Positions 1 through 9,535 of a DNA stretch of 64,000 bases are shown here, piece by piece (within the stretch, counting starts at the first letter, position 1; each line of letters starts with the position of its first letter). Location: the NCBI RefSeq assembly GCF_018138145.1, contig NZ_CP073104.1:4469001-4533000 (forward strand). The letters run 5' to 3'. Source of the DNA: Pseudomonas sp. SCA2728.1_7 (GTDB lineage: Bacteria; Pseudomonadota; Gammaproteobacteria; Pseudomonadales; Pseudomonadaceae). The notes beneath the pieces were generated by a model. The model did no database searches. It worked only from the letters and a program-made list of their open reading frames with translations, and had not been told where the DNA came from. The translations under genes were made by a program, and so were the position numbers.

Positions 1-1
1 G

Positions 2-1777
2 TTGACCTGCATTCTGGCGGCCGGGCTTGAGCGCAAAGGCATCAGTCGGGTCAATGCGCAGTTCTTCGACACCCTGACGCTGGACGTCGGCGGTGCGCAA
101 ACCGCGATTATCGAAAGCGCTCAAGCCGCACAGATCAATCTGAGAATACTCGGGCGCGGTCGAGTGGGGCTGAGTCTCGATGAGACGTGCGATGAGAGCA
201 CCGTGGCCAAGCTGTTCGATGTGCTGCTCGGCGCCGATCATGGGTTGAATGTCGATGAACTTGACGCTGAAGCCCTGAGCTCGGGCATCCCCGACAACCT
301 TCAGCGCAAAACCCCGTACCTGCGCCACCCGGTGTTCAACGCTCATCACAGCGAAACCGAGATGCTGCGCTATCTCAAACAACTGGAAAACAAGGATCTG
401 GCGCTCAACCAGTCGATGATCCCGCTGGGCTCCTGCACCATGAAACTCAACGCCACCAGCGAAATGATCCCGATTACCTGGCCGCAATTCGCCAATCTGC
501 ATCCGTTTGTGCCCCGCGAGCAGGCCGTCGGTTACACATTGATGATCGAGGAGCTGGAGCGCTGGCTGTGCGCAATCACCGGGTTCGATGCGATCTGCAT
601 GCAGCCCAACTCCGGCGCCCAAGGCGAGTACGCCGGGCTGCTGGCGATCCGCAAATATCATGAGAGCCGTCAGCAGGGTGCGCGGGATATCTGCCTGATT
701 CCGTCCTCGGCCCACGGCACCAACCCGGCCTCGGCGCAGATGGCCGGAATGCGCGTGGTGATCGTCGAATGCGACGAGGCGGGCAACGTCGATCTGCCGG
801 ATTTGAAAGCGAAAGCCGCCGAGGCTGGGGATAAGTTGTCGTGCCTGATGGCAACCTATCCGTCGACTCACGGTGTGTACGAGGAGGGCATCAGCGAGAT
901 CTGCGAGGTTATCCACAAGCATGGCGGTCAGGTGTACATGGACGGCGCCAACCTCAACGCGCAGGTCGGGCTGGCGCGGCCGGCGGACATCGGCGCCGAC
1001 GTGTCCCATATGAACCTGCACAAGACTTTCTGCATTCCCCATGGCGGCGGTGGGCCGGGCATGGGCCCGATCGGCATTCGTGCGCATCTGGCGCCGTTCG
1101 TCGCCAATCACCCGGTGGTGCCAATCGATGGGCCGTTGGCGCAGAACGGCGCCGTCAGCGCGGCGCCATGGGGCAGTGCAAGTATTCTGCCGATCAGTTG
1201 GATGTACATCGCCATGATGGGCCCACAGTTGGCGGATGCCAGCGAGGTGGCGATTCTGGCAGCGAATTACCTGGCGCAACATTTATCCGGTGCGTTCCCG
1301 GTGTTGTATACCGGGCGCAATGGGCGCGTGGCTCATGAATGCATTCTGGATTTGCGGCCATTGAAGGCGCAGACCGGGATCAGTGAGGAGGACGTCGCCA
1401 AGCGTCTGATGGATTACGGTTTCCATGCGCCGACCATGTCCTTCCCGGTGCCGGGAACCTTGATGGTCGAGCCGACCGAGAGTGAATCCAAGGCTGAACT
1501 GGACCGCTTTATCGGTGCAATGTTGAGCATTCGCGCAGAAATCACTGAGGTGCAGAACGGCAACTGGCCGGCCGAGGACAACCCGTTGAAACGAGCGCCG
1601 CATACCCTGGCGGATGTCACCGGAGTTTGGGAGCGGCCCTACAGCATCGAGCAGGGCATTACCCCGGATGCGCACACCAAGGCGCACAAGTATTGGCCGG
1701 CGGTGAATCGGGTCGACAATGTCTACGGCGATCGCAACCTGTTCTGCGCCTGCGTCCCGGTGGATGATTACCGCTGA
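2..1777 (+). CDS. gcvP: Glycine dehydrogenase (decarboxylating), P protein; 5' end outside window
   Basis: This is the C-terminal 591 residues of the P protein of the glycine cleavage system, which is normally about 950 residues. It decarboxylates glycine and passes the aminomethyl group to the lipoyl arm of the H protein. The pyridoxal-phosphate lysine lies in the motif NLHKTF (Lys at visible residue 341), followed by the glycine-rich stretch [12 protein letters not shown]. The motif [12 protein letters not shown], typical of the second homologous half, is also present. The reading frame is open to the window edge, so the true start is upstream. A REP doublet and a terminator follow the stop codon. 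Family assignment is essentially certain; which paralogue of the genome it is cannot be told. Confidence 0.97.
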   Translation: MTCILAAGLERKGISRVNAQFFDTLTLDVGGAQTAIIESAQAAQINLRILGRGRVGLSLDETCDESTVAKLFDVLLGADHGLNVDELDAEALSSGIPDNLQRKTPYLRHPVFNAHHSETEMLRYLKQLENKDLALNQSMIPLGSCTMKLNATSEMIPITWPQFANLHPFVPREQAVGYTLMIEELERWLCAITGFDAICMQPNSGAQGEYAGLLAIRKYHESRQQGARDICLIPSSAHGTNPASAQMAGMRVVIVECDEAGNVDLPDLKAKAAEAGDKLSCLMATYPSTHGVYEEGISEICEVIHKHGGQVYMDGANLNAQVGLARPADIGADVSHMNLHKTFCIPHGGGGPGMGPIGIRAHLAPFVANHPVVPIDGPLAQNGAVSAAPWGSASILPISWMYIAMMGPQLADASEVAILAANYLAQHLSGAFPVLYTGRNGRVAHECILDLRPLKAQTGISEEDVAKRLMDYGFHAPTMSFPVPGTLMVEPTESESKAELDRFIGAMLSIRAEITEVQNGNWPAEDNPLKRAPHTLADVTGVWERPYSIEQGITPDAHTKAHKYWPAVNRVDNVYGDRNLFCACVPVDDYR

Positions 1778-1801
1778 ACTCTCTGGTGGCACACTGTCTC
1801 C

Positions 1802-1890
1802 TGTAGGAGTGAGCCTGCTCGCGATAGCGGTGAATCAGTCACCGGAGAATTTGCTGATACACCGCTATCGCGAGCAGGCTCACTCCTACA
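1802..1890. repeat. REP doublet (TAGGAGTGAG subtype)
   Basis: Two inverted copies of a REP sequence with core GAGCCTGCTCGCGATAGCGG face each other about 27 nt apart, just after gcvP. Such doublets are common 3' of genes in fluorescent pseudomonads and can form a long hairpin in RNA. Confidence 0.95.
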
Positions 1891-1920
1891 AGGGATTGTG
1901 GTGATCCTGAAATCCGGGCA

Positions 1921-1953
1921 AAAAAATGCCGCTCATTTGAGCGGCATTTTTTG
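1921..1953. terminator. Bidirectional rho-independent terminator
   Basis: The stem AATGCCGCTC / GAGCGGCATT has a short ATTT loop and is flanked by an A run on the left and a T run on the right. It can end transcription of gcvP (+) and of the DUF2388 gene (-), whose stop codon is one base away. Confidence 0.9.
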
Positions 1954-2271
1954 TTACTCGGAAGCCACGGCGTTCTTCGCCAGAATCGCATTCGCCAGTT
2001 CCATGTCTGTCGCCTGCAGGCCCGGATTGTCGGCGCGGACTTTCTGCATCGCTGCTTCCAGATACGGCCCACGAATGCCGCCGTCGCTGGCAACGAAACT
2101 GCCGGCATCGTCCTGAGCGGCGACGATCAGTTTGTGATCCTTGAAGGTCAGGTAAGTCGAACCGGTAGTCGCACCGGACGAAATGACGTTACGCCAAAAG
2201 CTGTCCGCCATGGCCGAACCAACGGGAAGGGACAGCAAGGCCAGTGTGGCAGCAGCAAGTTTGAGACGCAT
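1954..2271 (-). CDS. DUF2388 family secreted small protein
   Basis: This 105-residue protein begins with a typical signal peptide (MRLKLAAATLALLSLPVGSAMA, cleavage expected after SAMA), so the mature form is about 83 residues and periplasmic or secreted. The motif SSGATTGSTY followed by KDHKLIVAAQDDA is typical of the DUF2388 family, which is found mostly in Pseudomonas and often in several copies per genome. A GGAGTCATCTCATC region precedes the start codon. Its function is not known and I infer none. It lies alone between the gcvP terminator and the NfeD gene on the same strand. Confidence 0.85.
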   Translation of the reverse strand: MRLKLAAATLALLSLPVGSAMADSFWRNVISSGATTGSTYLTFKDHKLIVAAQDDAGSFVASDGGIRGPYLEAAMQKVRADNPGLQATDMELANAILAKNAVASE

Positions 2272-2341
2272 GATGAGATGACTCCTGGGGGGTTAACTGA
2301 GGCGTTGGATCGCCATTTCCCCGATCCGGTTCCGTACCCGG

Positions 2342-2785
2342 CTATTCGGCGTGTTCCACTAGCAAAACCGCACCCTGCTGCCCGGTCACGCGCACGCGTT
2401 CGCCGAGCGCTGTGTCCGGCCCGCGAGCGATCCACACGCCATCGGCCACCTTGATCTTGCCGCGACCGTCGACAATCGCCTCACTGACCACGAACACTTT
2501 GCCGATCAATTCCTGACCGCGCAGGTTCAGCAGTGGTTGATCGCTGCTGCGCACTGCCGTGCGCTGACGGCGCCACCAATACAGCGCCGTGAGAATCGAA
2601 AACACGGCAAACAGCAGCAGTTGAATCTCCCACGGCAGGGTTGGCAACACGAACGTAGTGACGCCGACAGCGGCCGCTGCCATGCCGATCCACAACAGGT
2701 AGCCGCCCGCCCCGAACACTTCGAGGATCAGCAACACGGTGCCCAGCCCCAGCCAGCTCCAGAAGGTGAACAGTTCGGTGGGCAT
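2342..2785 (-). CDS. NfeD family membrane protein
   Basis: This 147-residue short NfeD protein has two or three N-terminal membrane segments (about residues 8-28, 30-50 and 52-68) followed by a soluble OB-fold-like domain (LNLRGQELIGKVFVVSEAIVDGRGKIKVADGVWIARG). Short NfeD proteins typically pair with a stomatin/SPFH partner; here its start codon lies 3 nt downstream of the stop of such a gene, so the two form an operon. The known association is with membrane microdomain scaffolds and membrane protein quality control. The precise role in this strain is inferred from the pairing only. Confidence 0.9.
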   Translation of the reverse strand: MPTELFTFWSWLGLGTVLLILEVFGAGGYLLWIGMAAAAVGVTTFVLPTLPWEIQLLLFAVFSILTALYWWRRQRTAVRSSDQPLLNLRGQELIGKVFVVSEAIVDGRGKIKVADGVWIARGPDTALGERVRVTGQQGAVLLVEHAE

Positions 2786-2788
2786 GAC

Positions 2789-3709
2789 TCAGGCCTTCTT
2801 GCCGTCGAAGGTCGCCTTGACGATTTCGCCGATCCCGCCCACGGCGCCGATCATCGAACTGGCTTCCAGCGGCATCAGGATCACTTTGCTGTTGTTGGCC
2901 GACGCCAGTTTGCCCAGCGCGTCGATGTATTTCTGTGCAACGAAATAGTTGACCGCCTGAACGTTACCGCCAGCGATGGCCTCGGACACCACTTTGGTCG
3001 CCTGAGCTTCGGCTTCGGCCTGACGCTCACGGGCTTCCGACTCGAGGAATGCGGCCTGACGACTACCTTCGGCTTCGAGAATCTGTGCCTGCTTCTTGCC
3101 CTCGGCGGTAAGGATCGCCGAGGCGCGCAGGCCTTCGGCTTCGAGGATTTGCGCGCGTTTGATCCGCTCGGCTTTCATCTGCCCGGACATCGCCGCCATC
3201 AGATCGGCAGGCGGGCTGATGTCCTTGATTTCGATCCGGGTGATCTTGATGCCCCACGGCGCGGTGGCTTCGTCGACGGTGCGCAGCAGACGTTCGTTGA
3301 TGTTGTCACGCTGGCTGAGCATCGCATCGAGTTCCATCGAGCCGAGCACGGTGCGGATGTTGGTTTGCAGCAGATTACGAATGGCGTGCTCAAGGTTGTT
3401 CACCTCGTACGCGGCCTGGGCGGTGTTCACTACCTGGAAAAAGCACACCGCATCGATCTGCACCGTGGCGTTGTCGGCGGTGATGACTTCCTGCGGCGGG
3501 ATATCCAGCACGCTTTCCATCACGTTGATCTTGCGCCCGATCCGGTCCATCACCGGAATGATGATGTTCAGCCCAGGCTTGAGGGTGTTGGTGTAGCGCC
3601 CGAAGCGCTCGACCGTCCACTCGAACCCTTGCGGCACGACTTTGAAGCCCATGAACAGGATGGCGACGGCCAGGGCCACAAACAGTAAAAGTACACTTCC
3701 GGTCTGCAT
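2789..3709 (-). CDS. SPFH/band-7 (stomatin/QmcA-like) membrane protein
   Basis: This 306-residue protein has an N-terminal membrane anchor ([16 protein letters not shown]) followed by a band-7 domain ([35 protein letters not shown]) and a long Ala/Glu-rich helical region (roughly residues 180-250: [17 protein letters not shown] and similar) expected to oligomerise. The length matches stomatin/paraslipin and QmcA proteins. It is the upstream gene of an NfeD-SPFH pair. Members of this family form large membrane-bound rings or microdomains linked to membrane protein quality control; the substrate here is unknown. Confidence 0.92.
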   Translation of the reverse strand: MQTGSVLLLFVALAVAILFMGFKVVPQGFEWTVERFGRYTNTLKPGLNIIIPVMDRIGRKINVMESVLDIPPQEVITADNATVQIDAVCFFQVVNTAQAAYEVNNLEHAIRNLLQTNIRTVLGSMELDAMLSQRDNINERLLRTVDEATAPWGIKITRIEIKDISPPADLMAAMSGQMKAERIKRAQILEAEGLRASAILTAEGKKQAQILEAEGSRQAAFLESEARERQAEAEAQATKVVSEAIAGGNVQAVNYFVAQKYIDALGKLASANNSKVILMPLEASSMIGAVGGIGEIVKATFDGKKA

Positions 3710-3789
3710 AACGATTCCTTGTTGGATAGATCAGTGGCGCAAGTGTAACGGCGTGGCCCGGGGTTAAGAACTGATTGATGGCAATTTGC

Positions 3790-5574
3790 TCATTTGAGCT
3801 CACTCTGCGGCGTCACGCGCAACACCTCTTCAACCGTGGTCAGCCCTGCCGCAACTTTCTGCGCGCCGGACAGACGCAGGCTACGCATGCCTTCCTTGAA
3901 GGCCTGGCGCCGAATGGCGGTGAGGTCGGTATCCGGGGTAATGAAAGCCTTGAGGCTGTCGCTCAGTTGCATGATTTCGTAGACCCCGGCGCGGCCGCGA
4001 TAGCCGGTGTCGCGGCATTCCACGCAACCGATGGCGCGTTGCGCGTTGCTCGGCAACGGCGCTTGCCACGGGCGGGTCAGGGTTTGCCAGTCTTCTTCTT
4101 CGAGCGTCAGCGGCGCCTTGCAATGCGGACACAAGGTGCGCACCAAACGCTGGGCCATGACCCCGAGCACGGTGGCTTTGATCAGGTAGTGCGGCACGCC
4201 GAGTTCGAGCAGACGACTGATCGCGCTGGGGGCGTCGTTGGTGTGCAATGTCGACAGCACCAAGTGTCCGGTGAGCGCCGCCTGAATCGCCATTTCAGCG
4301 GTTTCCAGGTCGCGGATCTCGCCGATCATGATGATGTCCGGGTCTTGCCGCATCAGTGCGCGCACGCCGGCGGCGAAGCTCAGGTCGATGTTGTGCTGCA
4401 CCTGCATCTGGTTGAACGCCGGCTCGACCATCTCGATCGGGTCTTCGATGGTGCAGAGGTTGACCTCCGGCGTCGCCAGTTTTTTCAGCGTGGTGTACAG
4501 CGTGGTGGTCTTGCCCGAGCCGGTCGGCCCGGTGACCAGAATGATGCCGTTGGGCTGGCGGGTCATGTCCTGCCAGCGGCGCAGGTCATCGGCGCTGAAA
4601 CCCAACTGGTCGAAATCCTTGAGCAGCACTTCCGGGTCGAAAATCCGCATGACCATTTTTTCGCCGAACGCTGTAGGCAGGGTCGAAAGGCGCAGCTCGA
4701 CTTCACCGCCGTCCGGGGTCTTGGTCTTGACCCGGCCGTCCTGGGGTTTGCGCTTCTCGGCGACGTTCATCCGCCCGAGGCTTTTAAGGCGACTGACAAT
4801 TGCCATGGTCACCTGCGGCGGGAATTGATAAACGTTGTGCAGCACGCCGTCGATGCGAAAGCGCACGGTGCCTTGCTCGCGGCGCGGTTCGATATGGATA
4901 TCACTGGCCCGCTGCTGAAAGGCGTACTGAAACAGCCAGTCAACGATGTTGACGATGTGCGCGTCGTTGGCGTCCGGCTCCTGGTCGCTGGCGCCGAGGT
5001 TGAGCAGTTGTTCGAAATTGCCGAGGTTACCGCTCTGAGCGTCGGCATTGCTGGCGCCGCTGACCGATTTCGCCAGGCGGAAAAACTCGACACTGAAGCG
5101 CTGGATGTCCGCCGGGTTGGCCACCACCCGTTTGATTGGCAGCTTCAATACATGGGTGAGATCGGCCTCCCAGCCGGTGACATAAGGCTGGGCGCTGGCC
5201 ACGGTGACCGAATCCCGGTCGACCGCCACGGCGAGAATCTTGTGCCGTTGTGCGAAGGCGTAGGACATCAATGGCGTGATCGCGGCGACGTTGATCTTTA
5301 GCGGATCGATACGCAAATACGGCTGGCCGGCCTGCTGCGCCAGCCACAGGGTCAGGCTCTCCAGGTCGAGGTGTTTGCCTGGACGGCTAAGGTCGTCGAG
5401 TTGCTGACTGGCGATGAATTCCAGCGGATGCATCTGGCCGTGGGCGGGGTGACGGCGACGGGCGTTCAGCGCCTGCTCCGCCGCGTCCTGGCCGATAAAG
5501 CCTTGGGCGACCAGTTCACGCAGCACCTCGTTGAGTTCCAGCCAGCGGTCCTGAGTGGCGAGTTGAACGGACAT
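3790..5574 (-). CDS. GspE/PilB-type secretion ATPase
   Basis: This 594-residue ATPase belongs to the type II secretion/type IV pilus assembly family. From the N terminus it has a T2SSE-N domain, the family segment RASDIHIEP (about residue 223), a Walker A motif GPTGSGKTTT near residue 350, a Walker B region DPDIIMIGEIRD near 410, and a zinc-binding pair CPHC and CVEC in the C-terminal part. I chose the ATG at 5574 because it is preceded by AAAAGGAAG; the frame is open 41 codons further upstream but that extension reads as non-coding. No other secretion or pilus gene is adjacent, so the ATPase stands alone. Whether it serves a secretion, pilus or competence machine cannot be told from this window. 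Confidence 0.92.
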   Translation of the reverse strand: MSVQLATQDRWLELNEVLRELVAQGFIGQDAAEQALNARRRHPAHGQMHPLEFIASQQLDDLSRPGKHLDLESLTLWLAQQAGQPYLRIDPLKINVAAITPLMSYAFAQRHKILAVAVDRDSVTVASAQPYVTGWEADLTHVLKLPIKRVVANPADIQRFSVEFFRLAKSVSGASNADAQSGNLGNFEQLLNLGASDQEPDANDAHIVNIVDWLFQYAFQQRASDIHIEPRREQGTVRFRIDGVLHNVYQFPPQVTMAIVSRLKSLGRMNVAEKRKPQDGRVKTKTPDGGEVELRLSTLPTAFGEKMVMRIFDPEVLLKDFDQLGFSADDLRRWQDMTRQPNGIILVTGPTGSGKTTTLYTTLKKLATPEVNLCTIEDPIEMVEPAFNQMQVQHNIDLSFAAGVRALMRQDPDIIMIGEIRDLETAEMAIQAALTGHLVLSTLHTNDAPSAISRLLELGVPHYLIKATVLGVMAQRLVRTLCPHCKAPLTLEEEDWQTLTRPWQAPLPSNAQRAIGCVECRDTGYRGRAGVYEIMQLSDSLKAFITPDTDLTAIRRQAFKEGMRSLRLSGAQKVAAGLTTVEEVLRVTPQSELK

Positions 5575-5666
5575 GCGGGCTTCCTTTTGAGCGACAGTGC
5601 GCAAAAGGATAGTCGTGGCCCCGCAGACCGTTGGGCCACTACCCGACGAAGCCGTTGCCGGATCTG

Positions 5667-6005
5667 TCAGCCGGCCGCTTGCGCAGGCGCATCCCAAGCG
5701 CTGTCGGCGTTTTGCAGATTGACCGTGCAGACGCTGATCAGGTTACGAAGTTTTTCCGCGATCACTTGCGCGCGATGCCAGCTCAATCCGCCCATGACCA
5801 GGTCGATCGACAGCAGATCGTCCATGCGCTGCACGTTGACCTGCTCGGGTGTGAGGAACTGCAACGCGAACAGGTTGAGCACCCGCACCAGCAAGTCCGG
5901 CTCAGCCTCTGCGAGGATCTGATACTGCGCCAGGCAATGGACGTTGCTGACGTTCCAGACATCGGCGCGGGTTGGCGGGGTGGTGACGGCTTCGAGGTGC
6001 GGCAT
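5667..6005 (-). CDS. Small ACT-like domain protein, function unknown
   Basis: This is a 112-residue protein whose central part (YQILAEAEPDLLVRVLNLFA, then DLLSIDLVMGGL and AEKLRNLISVCTVNL) follows the beta-alpha-beta-beta-alpha-beta pattern of ACT domains, as in small regulatory subunits of acetolactate synthase. No ilvB-like catalytic subunit is nearby, so a regulatory-subunit role is not supported. It sits between the GspE-type ATPase (same strand, 92 bp gap) and a divergent Lrp-family gene, whose proteins also bind amino acids; a regulatory link is possible but is inference only. Confidence 0.65.
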   Translation of the reverse strand: MPHLEAVTTPPTRADVWNVSNVHCLAQYQILAEAEPDLLVRVLNLFALQFLTPEQVNVQRMDDLLSIDLVMGGLSWHRAQVIAEKLRNLISVCTVNLQNADSAWDAPAQAAG

Positions 6006-6131
6006 GGCGAGTCTCCAAAATTTCTGGAGGAATTTTTACATTCGTCGCGGGGTATTTCTTGGCTATGATCGGCGTTAATGACGGTTGATCGAAAAGATCA
6101 ATTCGCGGAAATACGTAATCGAGGTTTTTCT

Positions 6132-6596
6132 ATGCACAGTGAGCTGGACAGCTACGACCGCAGGATTCTCGCCTTGCTGCAAGAGGACGCTTCACTGTCC
6201 AGCGCGCAGATCGCCGAGCAGGTGGGCTTGTCCCAGTCGCCGTGCTGGCGGCGGATTCAGCGGATGAAGGAGGAGGGCATCATTCGTGGCCAGGTGACCT
6301 TGCTCGATCGCAAGAAGATCGGCCTGAACACGCAGATCTTTGCCGAGATCAAACTCAACGCGCACGGGCGTTCGAACTTCACCGAGTTCACCGAGGCGAT
6401 TCGCGGCTTTCCGGAAGTGCTGGAGTGTTATGTGCTGATGGGCGCGGTGGATTTTTTGCTGCGGATTGTCGCGGCGGACATCGAGGCGTATGAGCGGTTC
6501 TTTTTCGAGAAACTGTCGCTGGTGCCGGGGATTCAGGAAGTGAATTCGATTGTGGCGCTGTCGGAGATCAAATCCACCACCAGCCTGCCGGTTTGA
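6132..6596 (+). CDS. Lrp/AsnC family transcriptional regulator
   Basis: This 154-residue regulator has an N-terminal winged helix (LDSYDRRILALLQEDASLSS, then AQIAEQVGLSQSPCWRRIQRMKEEGII) and a C-terminal AsnC ligand-sensing domain (FTEFTEAIRGFPEVLECYVLMGAVDFLLRI). I placed the start at the ATG at 6132, which gives the usual family length; an in-frame ATG 54 nt upstream would add residues not typical of the family. It is divergent from the small ACT-like gene. Such proteins form octameric or dimeric regulators that sense amino acids; the specific effector and targets are unknown. Confidence 0.93.
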   Translation: MHSELDSYDRRILALLQEDASLSSAQIAEQVGLSQSPCWRRIQRMKEEGIIRGQVTLLDRKKIGLNTQIFAEIKLNAHGRSNFTEFTEAIRGFPEVLECYVLMGAVDFLLRIVAADIEAYERFFFEKLSLVPGIQEVNSIVALSEIKSTTSLPV

Positions 6597-6612
6597 GGTA
6601 AGGCGGCTGGCC

Positions 6613-6683
6613 TCTTCGCGAGCAGGCTCGCTCCCACAGGGGATTGCATTCCAATGTGGGAGCGAGCCTGCTCGCGAAAGCGG
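6613..6683. repeat. REP doublet (GGGAGCGAG subtype)
   Basis: Two inverted REP copies (TTCGCGAGCAGGCTCGCTCC and its complement) about 16 nt apart lie between two convergent genes (Lrp regulator and CYTH/CHAD protein); the right arm touches the CYTH/CHAD stop codon. Confidence 0.95.
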
Positions 6684-6685
6684 TA

Positions 6686-8056
6686 TTACATGCGCAGGAG
6701 CATTTTCCACGCGCGATTCTGGTAAACCGCAATCGCCTGCTGCTTGCGTGCATCGAGCAGTTCGTCAGTGATCGTCGGCTCGTTGGCCAGTTGCGCCAGT
6801 TTGTTCAGTTCGCCGTACAAGCGATCCATTTCCGGGATTTCCAGCACGTTACGGGCGTGGTGCAGCCAGACCTGAATGCGCTCGATACGCGGCAGTTGCT
6901 CAGCCAGATCTTCCGGCTGCTGCTGATAACGCTGCAATTGCAGGGCCGTGGCTTCTTCGCCCAAGGTACGCGGCAGCCAGCTGTGCAACTGCGCACCGCC
7001 CTGACGATTGCCACGCACATTGCGCTCGGCGGTCCAGGTGCGAGCCAGCAACCAACGCGAAGTGTTCAGCGAGAACGAGCCCCAGCGCGGGTCTTCGAGT
7101 TCTTCGAGGAACTGCTCCGGCGCGGCTTTGCGCACGTCTTCGTCTTCGATACCGGCCTGGACCAGTGGGCGCCAGTCTTCCAGCAACGCATCCAGGGCAA
7201 CGCGCAAGTCGTGAGTCGACTGACGCGGCGCGGCCTGGCCGAGGCTGCTGAGCAGGGCGCGCATTTCTGCAAGGTTCTCGACCCAGTCGAGCAACAGGCG
7301 CCAGTGGCCGTTGAAGCGATATTGTTCAGCCAGACGCTGGCTGCTGCCGAGCAAGTGCCAGCTCAGCGCGGCGAAGGCGTCGTCGAGTTGGGTTTCCGCG
7401 GTCAGCTCCGGTGCCGGCAGGCTCAGCGAGTAGCTGTTGGCGTCGTACAGACGATAACCGCGTTCGGCCTTGCTGATGTCGCACGGCATCAGCGCCAGGG
7501 TTTCCGCCAGTTCGGCAGCCAGTTCCAGCAGCGCGGCAGGCTCGCCTTCGCGCAGTTCCAGTTCCAGCTCGCAGATTTCTTCTTTCTGCTTGCCGACTAC
7601 CACGTGACCGAGGTCCAGCGCGGCTTCGATAACCACTTTGGATTTGCCACGGCCCCAGGCGATTTCCGCACGTTCGCGGACGAAATCGGTGGTGAAGATC
7701 GGCTTGAGGGTTTTCTTGTCCAGCTCGGCCAGTGACTCGGGCCAGCATTCGCCGTCGAGTTTCTTCACGTCGAGCTTGGCTTTGGGCAACTTCCAGTCGT
7801 ATTCATTACGCTCGGACAGACCGGCAACGCTCTGGCCACGGGTCTTGAGGGTCTGAATCACTTCGTCACCGTCCTTGCGCAGGCGCAGGGCAACTTTGGC
7901 CTGGGCCAGATCGCGCTCGGGGGTGTCGAAGTACTGGTTCATCAACTCACGGCGTTCCCAGCCACTTTTGTTGCGTTTTTTCAGTAACGGGTGCTCGCGC
8001 AGGGCGGCGAGGGTTTCGCGGCTGACGCGGAGTTTGATTTCGGTTTCTTTCTGCAT
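6686..8056 (-). CDS. CYTH and CHAD domain protein
   Basis: This 456-residue protein has an N-terminal CYTH domain, with the signature ETEIKLRV (the ExExK motif) at residues 3-10 and the later acidic and basic strands expected of a triphosphate tunnel. A C-terminal His-rich helical CHAD domain begins around residue 240 (HDLRVALDALLEDWRPLV). CYTH proteins hydrolyse inorganic triphosphate or related substrates; CHAD domains bind polyphosphate. The pair therefore suggests a polyphosphate-associated triphosphatase, which is inference from the domains. The start at 8056 was chosen because the CYTH signature follows at once; the frame is open 69 codons further upstream. Divergent from argE. Confidence 0.9.
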   Translation of the reverse strand: MQKETEIKLRVSRETLAALREHPLLKKRNKSGWERRELMNQYFDTPERDLAQAKVALRLRKDGDEVIQTLKTRGQSVAGLSERNEYDWKLPKAKLDVKKLDGECWPESLAELDKKTLKPIFTTDFVRERAEIAWGRGKSKVVIEAALDLGHVVVGKQKEEICELELELREGEPAALLELAAELAETLALMPCDISKAERGYRLYDANSYSLSLPAPELTAETQLDDAFAALSWHLLGSSQRLAEQYRFNGHWRLLLDWVENLAEMRALLSSLGQAAPRQSTHDLRVALDALLEDWRPLVQAGIEDEDVRKAAPEQFLEELEDPRWGSFSLNTSRWLLARTWTAERNVRGNRQGGAQLHSWLPRTLGEEATALQLQRYQQQPEDLAEQLPRIERIQVWLHHARNVLEIPEMDRLYGELNKLAQLANEPTITDELLDARKQQAIAVYQNRAWKMLLRM

Positions 8057-8211
8057 GGCCGGAAAATCCAGGATCGGGAGCGCAGCCGGGGAATATGTGG
8101 CTGCCAAGGCCGTGCAGTGTACAGGACTGATTCGTCCTACGCCCTGCGGCGGTTTATTCCTGACGCCGGATGGTTCTATGATGGACCTCAAATCGGGAGT
8201 TGGAGTCAGCG

Positions 8212-9366
8212 ATGCCTTTGCCGTCCATGCAAGACCAGTTCGCTGCGCTGATCGCCGCGCCATCGGTCAGCTGTACCCAACCGAACCTCGATCAGTCCAA
8301 CCGCGCGGTGATCGATTTGCTCGCCGGCTGGCTGGGTGACCTCGGTTTCAGCTGCGATATCCAGCAGGTCAGCCCCGGCAAGTTCAACCTGCTCGCCAGT
8401 TTCGGCAGCGGCCCCGGCGGGCTGGTGCTGGCCGGGCACAGCGACACGGTGCCATACGACGATGCGTTGTGGCAGACCGATCCGCTGAAGCTCACTGAAG
8501 TCGATGGCCGCTGGGTCGGGTTGGGCAGTTGCGACATGAAAGGTTTCTTCGCGCTGATCATCGAAGCGGTGTTGCCGCTGCTCGATCAGCCGTTCAAGCA
8601 ACCGCTGCTGATCCTCGCTACCTGCGATGAAGAAAGTTCGATGTCCGGCGCCCGCGCGCTGGCCGAGGCCGGGCGTCCGCTGGGCCGCGCAGCGGTGATC
8701 GGCGAGCCGACCGGACTCAAACCGATCCGCATGCACAAAGGCATCATGATGGAGCGCATCGACATCCTCGGGCAGAGCGGCCATTCGTCGGATCCGCGCC
8801 TGGGCCACAGCGCCCTTGAAGCGATGCACGATGCGATCGGCGAACTGCGCGGCCTGCGCCTGTTGTGGCAACGAGAATTCAATAACCCGCAGTTCAGCGT
8901 GCCGCAGCCGACGATGAACTTTGGCTGCATTCATGGTGGCGATAATCCCAACCGTATTTGTGGTCAGTGTTCGCTGGAATTCGATTTGCGACCACTGCCC
9001 GGCATGGACCCGAAAGTCCTGCGCGCGGAGATTCTGCGCAAGCTCAACCCGGTCGCCGAGCGGCATCAGGTGAAGATCGATTACAAGCCGTTGTTCCCGG
9101 AAGTGCCATCGTTTGAACAGTCGGAAGACGCCGAACTGGTGCGCATCGCCGAAAAGCTCACCGGTCATAGCGCCGAAGCAGTAGCGTTTGGTACCGAAGC
9201 GCCTTATCTTCAGCGCCTTGGCTGCGAAACCATCGTGCTCGGCCCCGGCGACATTGCCTGTGCGCATCAGCCCGGCGAGTACCTTGAAATGTCACGTTTG
9301 CAGCCTACCGTGCATCTATTACGGCAACTGATTGAACATTACTGCCTGACTGCTGACGAACGATGA
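8212..9366 (+). CDS. argE: Acetylornithine deacetylase
   Basis: This 384-residue M20-family metallopeptidase removes the acetyl group from N-acetylornithine to give ornithine in arginine synthesis. Metal-binding motifs are visible: GHSDTVPYD in the N-terminal catalytic part, CDMKGFFA, and the catalytic Glu pair in CDEESSMSGA. The central dimerisation domain follows, and a late His is present in CAHQPGEYLE. The ATG at 8212 is preceded by GGGAG; an in-frame TTG four codons upstream is less likely. argA follows downstream on the same strand, separated by a REP doublet, which matches the known argE-argA neighbourhood in pseudomonads. Confidence 0.94.
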   Translation: MPLPSMQDQFAALIAAPSVSCTQPNLDQSNRAVIDLLAGWLGDLGFSCDIQQVSPGKFNLLASFGSGPGGLVLAGHSDTVPYDDALWQTDPLKLTEVDGRWVGLGSCDMKGFFALIIEAVLPLLDQPFKQPLLILATCDEESSMSGARALAEAGRPLGRAAVIGEPTGLKPIRMHKGIMMERIDILGQSGHSSDPRLGHSALEAMHDAIGELRGLRLLWQREFNNPQFSVPQPTMNFGCIHGGDNPNRICGQCSLEFDLRPLPGMDPKVLRAEILRKLNPVAERHQVKIDYKPLFPEVPSFEQSEDAELVRIAEKLTGHSAEAVAFGTEAPYLQRLGCETIVLGPGDIACAHQPGEYLEMSRLQPTVHLLRQLIEHYCLTADER

Positions 9367-9372
9367 TTCATC

Positions 9373-9465
9373 CCTGTGGGAGCGAGCCTGCTCGCGAAAG
9401 CGCCAGTTCAGACACCTCGATGTCGACAGATACAGCGCTTTCGCGAGCAGGCTCGCTCCTACAGG
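9373..9465. repeat. REP doublet, mixed subtype
   Basis: Inverted REP copies flank a 30-nt spacer between argE and the argA leader. The left arm carries TGGGAGCGAG while the right arm, read in the same sense, carries TAGGAGCGAG, so the two halves are of different subtypes, unlike the other doublets here. Confidence 0.93.
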
Positions 9466-9535
9466 GATTGTGTTTTGCCTGATCAAACGCTGTAAATTGC
9501 CAGCATCCCAACCCGTATTCATGAGGAGAGCGCGC

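Noticed and set aside
2789..3709. HflK or HflC identity for the SPFH protein
   Set aside because: No hflX/hflK/hflC neighbourhood; the NfeD partner and sequence fit the QmcA/paraslipin type.
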